Shown one piece after another: positions 7,569-12,743 of a DNA stretch of 20,005 nt. The position numbers were made by a program, and so were the translations under genes. Position 1 is the stretch's first letter. The number at the start of each line of letters is the position of its first letter. The DNA is from JAVXTH01 sp036642795. GTDB taxonomy: Bacteria; Bacillota_I; Bacilli_A; Erysipelotrichales; Erysipelotrichaceae. The stretch covers positions 1 through 20,005 of the forward strand of contig JAVXTH010000024.1 of assembly GCA_036642795.1 (NCBI GenBank). Direction: 5' to 3'. A model generated the notes under the pieces. The model was not told the DNA's origin, did not search any database, and saw nothing but the letters and a program-made list of their open reading frames with translations.

Positions 7569-8728
7569 TGGAGAATTTTATTTATTCAATCCCTACCGAA
7601 ATTTATTTTGGGAAAGGCCAAGTGCAAAACATCGCAAAGATTATTAAACAATATGGAGAAAGTGTTTTATTAGTTTATGGTGGTGGCAGCATTAAAAAGA
7701 ATGGTATTTATGATGATGTAGTATCCATTCTGAAAAAAGAGAATATTTATTATAATGAATTAAGTGGAGTAGAACCAAATCCTCGTGTTACTACCGTCAG
7801 TAAAGGTGTTCAATTATGCCGAGATCATAAGATTGATGTGATTCTACCAATTGGTGGAGGCTCGACGATTGACTGTGCAAAGGCGATTGCAGGATGTGTC
7901 AGCTATGAGGGTGATGCTTGGGATGTTGTATTAGATAACAATAAGATTAAAAGTGTACTACCGATTGTTTCTATTCTTACTTTAGCCGCAACCGGAAGTG
8001 AAATGGATTGTTATGCCGTTATTTCCAATATGGAGACAAACGATAAGATTGGAATGTCACATCAAGACTTTCGCCCAAAAGCGAGCATTCTAGATCCAAG
8101 TTATACGTATAGTGTTAGTAAATATCAAACAGCAGCAGGTACAGCTGATATAATGTCGCATATCTTAGAGACATATTTCTCAAACGCAAATGGTTATATG
8201 CAGGATAGAATGGCAGAAGCATTACTTAAGACTTGCATTGAATTTGGTGTTAAGGCAATCGCAAATCCTGAGGATTATGAAGCAAGAGCAAATTTAATGT
8301 GGGCTAGTTCATGGGCCATTAACGATTTAATTAAACAAGGTAAAGAGGTTGCTTGGAGCGTTCATCCAATGGAACATCAGTTGAGTGCATATTATGATAT
8401 TACTCATGGAGTTGGCCTTGCGATTCTTACACCACACTGGATGGAGCATGTTTTAGATGAAAGAAGTCTAGATAAGTTCGTTGAATATGCTCATAATGTA
8501 TGGAATGTTTCTCCCCATATTCAAGATAAAATGGAAGTTGCCAAAGCAGGAATTAAAGCAACCAAAGATTATTTTGTGAAAATGGGAATTCCGACAACCT
8601 TAAACCAAGTTGGAATTAAGGAAGAGCATCTTCAAATTATGGCTGAAAAAGCTAGTTTAGGTTGCCAAGGTGCCTATCGTGATTTAAGTGCAAGTGATGT
8701 ACTTGCTATCTATAAAGCTTCACTATAA
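7568..8728 (+). CDS. Iron-containing alcohol dehydrogenase (group III, butanol-dehydrogenase-like)
   Basis: A 386-residue enzyme of the Fe-ADH family, closest in pattern to NAD(P)H-dependent butanol dehydrogenases (BdhA/YugJ/YqhD type), which reduce aldehydes to alcohols in fermenting cells. Cofactor motifs are YGGGSIKKNG (37-46) and PIGGGSTIDCAKAIA (94-108), with TLAATGSEMD at 138-147. The metal ligands are all present: D194 and H198 in GTADIMSHILE, H266, and H280 in DITHGVGLA; the conserved H270 is there too. The ATG overlaps the DUF951 stop by one base, with AGGAG just upstream. An oxidoreductase here is not the expected partner of folate and tRNA genes and may be a local insertion into the DUF951-ychF neighbourhood. 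The substrate is not determinable from sequence. Confidence 0.93.
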   Translation: MENFIYSIPTEIYFGKGQVQNIAKIIKQYGESVLLVYGGGSIKKNGIYDDVVSILKKENIYYNELSGVEPNPRVTTVSKGVQLCRDHKIDVILPIGGGSTIDCAKAIAGCVSYEGDAWDVVLDNNKIKSVLPIVSILTLAATGSEMDCYAVISNMETNDKIGMSHQDFRPKASILDPSYTYSVSKYQTAAGTADIMSHILETYFSNANGYMQDRMAEALLKTCIEFGVKAIANPEDYEARANLMWASSWAINDLIKQGKEVAWSVHPMEHQLSAYYDITHGVGLAILTPHWMEHVLDERSLDKFVEYAHNVWNVSPHIQDKMEVAKAGIKATKDYFVKMGIPTTLNQVGIKEEHLQIMAEKASLGCQGAYRDLSASDVLAIYKASL

Positions 8729-8785
8729 CCTTGCATATCATATCGAAACAAGGTAAACTTATAAAGTTGAAAGAGAGTTGATTTT

Positions 8786-9889
8786 ATGCCATTAACAGCA
8801 GGAATTGTCGGTTTGCCAAATGTTGGTAAATCAACATTATTTAATGCCATCACCAAATCCCAAGTTGAAGCTGCCAATTATCCATTTGCAACGATTCAAC
8901 CTAATGTTGGTGTTGTAGAAGTACCAGATTCTAGAATTGATCGTTTAGTTGAATTATTTCATCCTAAAAAAACAATTTATACGACATTTGAATTCACTGA
9001 TATTGCCGGATTAGTTAAAGGTGCAAGTAAAGGTGAAGGCTTAGGGAATCAGTTTTTAAGTAATATTCGCTTAACGGATGCCATTTGTCATGTTGTTCGT
9101 TGTTTTGATGATACAAACATTACCCATGTAGAAGGGAATGTGGATCCACTTCGTGATATCGAAATAATTAATCTAGAATTAATTATGGCAGATTTACAAA
9201 GTGTTGATAATCGTATTGCGAAAGTATTACGTAAATCAAAGAATAGTCGAGATAAAGTAACCTTAGTTGAATATGATATGTTGAAACGATTAAAGGATGC
9301 AATGGAAGCAGGGAAACCAGCTCGTAGTGTTGAATTAAATGATGAAGAGGAAGAACTCATCAAAACTTTTAATTTATTAACATTAAAACCAATGATCTAT
9401 GTTGCCAATATGTCAGATGAAGAAATTGTTGATCCCGATGCGAATAAGTATTATCAAATTGTTAAAGAATATGCAGCGAGTGAACATAATGAAGTTGTCG
9501 CAATCTGTGCAAAAGTAGAAGAAGAATTAAGTGGTTTAGATAAAGGTGAACGTGAAGAATTCCTTCATGATTTAGGAATCAATGAGAGTGGCTTAGACAA
9601 ATTAGTAAAAGTTGCTTATCATATCTTAGGTTTATGTACGTTCCTTACAGCTGGAGAAGATGAATGTCGTGCTTGGACCTACCATCGTGGAATGAGTGCT
9701 CCTCAGTGTGCTGGTGTCATTCATACCGATTTCCAACGAGGCTTTATTCGTGCAGAAGCATATTCATTTAAAGATATTGATGAATTAGAAAGTGAACATG
9801 CGATTAAAGAAGCTGGAAAACTTAGATCAGAGGGAAAAGAGTATATTGTTCAAGATGGCGATATATTGAATTTCCGCTTTAACGTATAA
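8786..9889 (+). CDS. ychF: Redox-regulated ATPase YchF (OLA1 family)
   Basis: A 367-residue Obg-family P-loop protein that prefers ATP over GTP and binds ribosomes. The G1 loop is GLPNVGKST at residues 9-17, G3 is DIAGLVKGASKGEGLGNQF, and the G4 position reads NMSDE instead of NKxD, which is the family's basis for ATP preference. A coiled-coil insertion (about 130-200) and the C-terminal TGS domain (about 280-365, ending DILNFRFNV) complete the standard architecture. The 57-bp gap from the dehydrogenase holds no U-run terminator, only a 6-bp ACCTTG/CAAGGT inverted repeat and weak promoter-like boxes, so ychF may be read from the upstream operon, from its own promoter, or both. A clear terminator follows. 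Confidence 0.97.
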   Translation: MPLTAGIVGLPNVGKSTLFNAITKSQVEAANYPFATIQPNVGVVEVPDSRIDRLVELFHPKKTIYTTFEFTDIAGLVKGASKGEGLGNQFLSNIRLTDAICHVVRCFDDTNITHVEGNVDPLRDIEIINLELIMADLQSVDNRIAKVLRKSKNSRDKVTLVEYDMLKRLKDAMEAGKPARSVELNDEEEELIKTFNLLTLKPMIYVANMSDEEIVDPDANKYYQIVKEYAASEHNEVVAICAKVEEELSGLDKGEREEFLHDLGINESGLDKLVKVAYHILGLCTFLTAGEDECRAWTYHRGMSAPQCAGVIHTDFQRGFIRAEAYSFKDIDELESEHAIKEAGKLRSEGKEYIVQDGDILNFRFNV

Positions 9890-9891
9890 TT

Positions 9892-9914
9892 ACCGTCCAA
9901 TGGGCGGTTTTTTT
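9892..9914 (+). terminator. Intrinsic terminator of ychF
   Basis: ACCGTCC and GGGCGGT form a 7-bp GC-rich stem (one G-U) around a 3-nt AAT loop, followed by a run of seven T. It starts two bases after the ychF stop. Confidence 0.92.
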
Positions 9915-9925
9915 ATGCAAACGAA

Positions 9926-9953
9926 TTGACAAATAGCTTAAATAGTTTAAAAT
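9926..9953 (+). promoter_or_regulatory. Strong sigma-A promoter for the seven-helix membrane protein
   Basis: A perfect TTGACA (9926-9931) and TAAAAT (9948-9953, 5 of 6) are 16 bp apart. The inverted repeat at 9955-9979 begins two bases after the -10, over the expected transcription start, which is an ideal place for a repressor. Confidence 0.75.
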
Positions 9954-9954
9954 A

Positions 9955-9979
9955 TATAAATGAACATCGTTCATTTATA
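9955..9979. promoter_or_regulatory. Perfect 11-bp inverted repeat, candidate TetR-type operator
   Basis: TATAAATGAAC, a 3-bp ATC centre, and GTTCATTTATA: every base of the 11-bp arms pairs. The TGAAC-N3-GTTCA core resembles operators of TetR/AcrR-family repressors. It covers the predicted start of transcription and ends one base before the GGAG ribosome binding site, so in RNA it could also form a hairpin next to the start codon. No regulator gene lies in the window, and I did not find a second copy of this palindrome. Confidence 0.65.
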
Positions 9980-9990
9980 AGGAGATATCT

Positions 9991-10650
9991 ATGCAAGCAA
10001 TCGCAGAAACAATATTTGATGTATTATATTTAAGTAGTGTAACCATCATTGGAATTACCATGATGAAAAAAGCAAACGGAAACAAACAATACTTCTTATT
10101 TGGTTTAATGGCAGTTATATTAGGATGTGGAGATGCTTTTCACTTAGTACCACGTTGTTACTCATTATTCACAAGTGGGCTAGAAGCAAATGCTGCAGCA
10201 CTTGGAATTGGGAAGTTTATTACTTCCGTAACAATGACAGTTTTCTATGTAATCTTATATTATATTTATCGGATTCGATATCATGTTAAAGAAGAAAAAG
10301 GAGTAACAGTTACCATCTATCTATTAGCTATAATTCGTATTGTTTTATGTTTGTTCCCCCAAAATGAATGGCTCCTATATAATGCGAATCTAACTTGGGG
10401 AATTATTCGCAATATTCCTTTTGCATTAATTGGAATCATTATTATCTATTTATTCTTTAAACAAGCAAAGGAAGATAAAGGCTTTTCCTATATGTGGTTT
10501 GCGATTGTTTTAAGTTTTGCTTTCTATGTACCGGTCGTATTATTTGGCAACACGTATCCATTGGTAGGAATGTTGATGATTCCAAAGACTCTAGCTTATG
10601 TTTGGATTGTTTGGATGGGATATAAAGAAATGCTGAGCGAAAATAAATAA
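9991..10650 (+). CDS. Seven-helix integral membrane protein of unknown function
   Basis: I do not recognise this family. The 219-residue protein is almost entirely membrane-embedded, with seven predicted helices at about 8-25, 34-53, 75-94, 105-122, 138-156, 166-185 and 190-210, and no signal peptide. Helix 2 ends in an unusually polar patch, GCGDAFHLVPR (45-55), placing Asp, His and Arg at the membrane face; these are the best candidates for a functional site. A short loop with KEEKG (100-104) follows helix 3. The strong promoter plus the perfect palindrome at its start point to tight, inducible control. It is a single-gene unit with its own terminator. Repressor-controlled small membrane proteins are often efflux or stress genes, but no transporter motif supports that here. 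Confidence 0.8.
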   Translation: MQAIAETIFDVLYLSSVTIIGITMMKKANGNKQYFLFGLMAVILGCGDAFHLVPRCYSLFTSGLEANAAALGIGKFITSVTMTVFYVILYYIYRIRYHVKEEKGVTVTIYLLAIIRIVLCLFPQNEWLLYNANLTWGIIRNIPFALIGIIIIYLFFKQAKEDKGFSYMWFAIVLSFAFYVPVVLFGNTYPLVGMLMIPKTLAYVWIVWMGYKEMLSENK

Positions 10651-10665
10651 TCGCCCAGCTTTTTT
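10632..10665. terminator. Bidirectional terminator between the membrane protein and patatin genes
   Basis: GCTGAGCGA and TCGCCCAGC make a 9-position stem with one A-C mismatch and a 10-nt loop, followed by six T on the plus strand. The 5' arm is the end of the membrane-protein gene, and the T-run overlaps the stop codon of the convergent patatin gene. Confidence 0.82.
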
Positions 10666-11521
10666 ATTGTTTACTTTTCTTTATAAATGCTTCTAATTCT
10701 TTGCCAACTTTTTGAGTATCTTGATAACCTAATTCATATAAAGCAGTAAGTTTATCTAAGTTCTTTTCCATTCTAGAAATATTAACCGGTAAAGAAGGTC
10801 GGATAATAAAGGTATGACCTTGTTTTTCCAATTCATTTAATTCATCTAAAGTCTTATTATAACGGATATGTCTTGTTTCTAAATCCTTCACAAGATTGGG
10901 ATATTCTTTATAATTATGACGGATCATTGGCATTAGATTATTTTTACCTTTTCGATACGTTTTATTTTGAGTTAACACTACAATGTTGAATTCATAACCA
11001 CGTTTTCTCATAAACTGAATCGGTATCGAATCACTGCAGCCACCATCTAATAATTTTTTCCCATCTACTTCAACAATTCTTGCCATTAAAGGTAAAGAAC
11101 AAGATCCTTGTAAGTAAGGTGTATCTTTCATCATATCAGTCACGACTTTATAATCTGGTTCACCGGTTTCAATGTTAGTTGAAGTAACGATAAACTCGCA
11201 TGTACGATTGTTGAATGCATCATAGTCATATAAATCTAATTTATTTGGTATTTCATCAAACAACATTTCCATTCCAAATAAAGATCCAGTTTTCATTAAA
11301 GAAGAAAAAGATAAGTATCGTTTATCTTTTAAATATTTTGTATTGACTCTAAAATTTCTTTTGTATTGTTTTGAAATATAACTAGTTGCATGGCAGGACC
11401 CTGCAGATACACCAATAACTCCATCCGTATATATGTTATGTTCCATTAAGTAATCGAGGACACCTGAGGTATAGACACCTCGCATTCCTCCACCCTCAAG
11501 GATTAAACCTAGCTTATTCAT
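10664..11521 (-). CDS. Patatin-like phospholipase (YjjU-type)
   Basis: A 285-residue cytoplasmic serine hydrolase with a patatin Ser-Asp dyad: oxyanion loop GGGMRG (10-15), nucleophile elbow GVSAGS with Ser39, and DGG with Asp159 in KKLLDGGCSDSIPIQF. The spacing and length match the short bacterial patatins related to E. coli YjjU, which hydrolyse acyl esters of phospholipids or lysophospholipids. There is no signal peptide or membrane helix. The C-terminal 100 residues are basic and helical (DLETRHIRYNKTLDELNELEKQ), as is usual. The ribosome binding site is AGGTG, 7 nt upstream on the minus strand. It is a single-gene unit with its own extended -10 promoter. The physiological lipid is unknown. 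Confidence 0.92.
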   Translation of the reverse strand: MNKLGLILEGGGMRGVYTSGVLDYLMEHNIYTDGVIGVSAGSCHATSYISKQYKRNFRVNTKYLKDKRYLSFSSLMKTGSLFGMEMLFDEIPNKLDLYDYDAFNNRTCEFIVTSTNIETGEPDYKVVTDMMKDTPYLQGSCSLPLMARIVEVDGKKLLDGGCSDSIPIQFMRKRGYEFNIVVLTQNKTYRKGKNNLMPMIRHNYKEYPNLVKDLETRHIRYNKTLDELNELEKQGHTFIIRPSLPVNISRMEKNLDKLTALYELGYQDTQKVGKELEAFIKKSKQ

Positions 11522-11549
11522 CTCATCACACCTTTTCTATGTATTAAGT

Positions 11550-11558
11550 ATTATAGCA
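11550..11558 (-). promoter_or_regulatory. Extended -10 promoter for the patatin-like gene
   Basis: On the minus strand, TGC followed by a perfect TATAAT lies 28 bp upstream of the ATG. The -35 region is poor, as is common for TGn-extended promoters. Confidence 0.55.
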
Positions 11559-11610
11559 TAATTAATTTGAATGAAAATGTTAGAACCAAAATTATTAAAT
11601 AAAATATTTA

Positions 11611-11624
11611 AGAAAACGCTTGCA
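11611..11624 (+). promoter_or_regulatory. cre site (CcpA operator) on the beta-glucoside operon promoter
   Basis: AGAAAACGCTTGCA matches the cre consensus TGWAANCGNTNWCA at all but two defined positions (first T and the W near the end), including the central CG. It overlaps the -35 box at 11620-11625, so CcpA bound there would block RNA polymerase and shut the operon when glucose is available. Confidence 0.7.
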
Positions 11625-11648
11625 AGATAAAAAACCATATGATATTAT
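11620..11648 (+). promoter_or_regulatory. Promoter of the licT-bglP-bglH-type operon
   Basis: TTGCAA (11620-11625) and TATTAT (11643-11648) are 17 bp apart. Transcription would start near 11655, just before the RAT element, which is the layout of known LicT/BglG-controlled operons. Confidence 0.75.
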
Positions 11649-11661
11649 AAAATTGCATTTA

Positions 11662-11692
11662 GGATGGTAATTGTTTCTAACAAGCTAAACCT
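11662..11692 (+). promoter_or_regulatory. RAT element 1 (ribonucleic antiterminator for the LicT-type protein)
   Basis: The segment follows the RAT layout: lower stem GGA/CCT, first internal loop, middle stem TGG/CTA, internal loop TAA opposite G, and an upper 5-bp hairpin TTGTT-TCT-AACAA. The 3' part GCTAAACCT resembles GGCAAAACCT of known LicT targets. Its last six bases (11687-11692) are also the first bases of the terminator stem, so the two folds exclude each other. A bound antiterminator protein would hold RAT closed and prevent termination. Confidence 0.85.
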
Positions 11693-11745
11693 ATTTACGA
11701 CAAGTCATTCTTTTAGGAGGATTTTGTTAGTGAATAGGTTTTTTT
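11687..11745 (+). terminator. RAT-controlled leader terminator
   Basis: AAACCTATTTAC (11687-11698) pairs with GTGAATAGGTTT (11730-11741) over 12 bp (one G-T), followed by a run of T to 11745. The loop is about 31 nt. It lies between the promoter and the licT-like gene and shares its 5' arm with RAT 1. Confidence 0.85.
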
Positions 11746-11771
11746 GCGAAAAGAGCAAAAGAGGTGAGTCT

Positions 11772-12620
11772 ATGAAAATAGAAAGAATATTAAATAATAA
11801 CGTCGTCATAATTCTTGACTGTGAAGGAAAAGAACAAGTTGTCTGTGGAAAAGGAATTGCATATAAAAAAAAGGCTGGAGATATATTAGCTGAAGAAGAA
11901 ATAAATAAAATATTTGTTTTACCTGATAAACAAATTAATAATAAATTTCAAGAACTCTTATCAGATATACCTTTAGAACATATTGAATTATCCGATGATA
12001 TTTGTAAATATGCTAAGCTAAAATTAGGTAAGAATTTAAATGATAGTCTGTTAATTTCATTAAGTGATCATATATATACCGCGATTTTAAGAATTCTTGA
12101 CGGAATCACGGTTCCCAATGTTTTATTATGGGAAACAAAAAGATTCTATGAAGTTGAATTTGAAATTGGGTTAAAAGCTCTTGAAATGATTAAAGATCGA
12201 TTTAATGTTACCCTACCAGAGGATGAAGCAGGATTTATTGCACTTCATATTGCGAATGCTGAAATGGATGACAGTAACATTAGTCAAGTTGTTGAAATCA
12301 CAAAAATTATTCAAGAAGTTTCAAATATTGTAAAGTATCATTTTGGAATTGAATTCAATACTGATTCTGTATATTATTATCGGTTTATTACGCATCTTAA
12401 GTTTTTTGCGCAACGTCTGATAATGGGAAAACAAAACGTAGAGAATGATGCAGATAATGATTTGTTTAATATGGTAAAGGAAAAATATTATAATGCATAT
12501 AACTGTGTACAGAAAATTAGTGGATTTATTGAAAGAAAGCATCATCATATATTAACGAATGAAGAAAAATTATATTTAACGATACATATTGAGAGAGTTA
12601 TATATAAAACTAAAACCTAG
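11772..12620 (+). CDS. licT: LicT/BglG-family transcriptional antiterminator
   Basis: A 282-residue RNA-binding regulator. The start at 11772 is set by GAGGTGAG just upstream; an in-frame extension to 11664 would begin inside the RAT element and is spurious. Residues 1-56 are the RNA-binding CAT domain (KIERILNNNVVIILD, CGKGIAYKKKAGD). PRD1 (about 66-167) and PRD2 (about 172-280) each keep two conserved histidines, H100 and H159, and H208 and H272, matching the phosphorylation sites of B. subtilis LicT almost position for position. By family knowledge, the permease phosphorylates PRD1 when sugar is absent (inactive) and HPr phosphorylates PRD2 (active). It would bind RAT 1 before its own gene, giving autoactivation, and RAT 2 before the permease gene. 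BglG-type substrate assignment is inferred from the neighbouring genes. Confidence 0.95.
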   Translation: MKIERILNNNVVIILDCEGKEQVVCGKGIAYKKKAGDILAEEEINKIFVLPDKQINNKFQELLSDIPLEHIELSDDICKYAKLKLGKNLNDSLLISLSDHIYTAILRILDGITVPNVLLWETKRFYEVEFEIGLKALEMIKDRFNVTLPEDEAGFIALHIANAEMDDSNISQVVEITKIIQEVSNIVKYHFGIEFNTDSVYYYRFITHLKFFAQRLIMGKQNVENDADNDLFNMVKEKYYNAYNCVQKISGFIERKHHHILTNEEKLYLTIHIERVIYKTKT

Positions 12621-12647
12621 AGAATTAAATGGGAAAGGAAGTGATAA

Positions 12648-12668
12648 ATGGATATTGAACAGCTATAA
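12648..12668 (+). other. Possible six-codon leader ORF between licT and the permease
   Basis: ATG at 12648 with a good ribosome binding site (AAGGAAGTGAT immediately before it) encodes MDIEQL then TAA. Past the stop the frame stays open to a TAG at 12714-12716 (KATELDSNIKLAKPS), running through RAT 2. It could be a leader peptide whose translation stops 14 nt before RAT 2, the remnant of a small gene, or chance. No product can be claimed. Confidence 0.3.
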
Positions 12669-12682
12669 AAAGCAACAGAATT

Positions 12683-12710
12683 GGATAGTAACATTAAGTT
12701 GGCTAAACCT
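12683..12710 (+). promoter_or_regulatory. RAT-like element 2, upstream of the PTS permease
   Basis: The segment repeats the RAT plan seen at 11662: GGA / TAG / TAA on the 5' side and G / CTA / AA / CCT on the 3' side, with a perfect middle stem TAG/CTA. The upper hairpin (CATTAAGTTG) is weaker than in RAT 1. The 3' nine bases differ from RAT 1 by nothing (GCTAAACCT in both). Unlike RAT 1, no U-run terminator follows. Confidence 0.7.
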
Positions 12711-12735
12711 TCATAGATACACAAAAAAATGGAGG
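12708..12735 (+). promoter_or_regulatory. Possible hairpin hiding the permease ribosome binding site
   Basis: CCTTCAT (12708-12714) can pair with ATGGAGG (12729-12735) over 7 bp (one G-U) with a 14-nt loop. The 3' arm contains GGAGG, the ribosome binding site for the ATG at 12744. The 5' arm begins with the CCT that closes RAT 2, so RAT 2 and this hairpin are mutually exclusive. Confidence 0.5.
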
Positions 12736-12743
12736 AAAATTTT

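Noticed and set aside
8728..8754. ACCTTG/CAAGGT inverted repeat before ychF as a terminator or operator
   Set aside because: The 6-bp stem with a 15-nt loop has no U-run and is too weak and loosely spaced to call.
11664..11771. In-frame N-terminal extension of the licT gene by 36 codons
   Set aside because: It starts inside the RAT element and runs through the terminator; the real start at 11772 has a strong ribosome binding site and the standard MKIERILNNNVV family start.
12590..12620. ACTAAAACCT at the end of licT as a third RAT half
   Set aside because: It resembles the RAT 3' side, but no GGAT-type 5' half lies at the right distance upstream.
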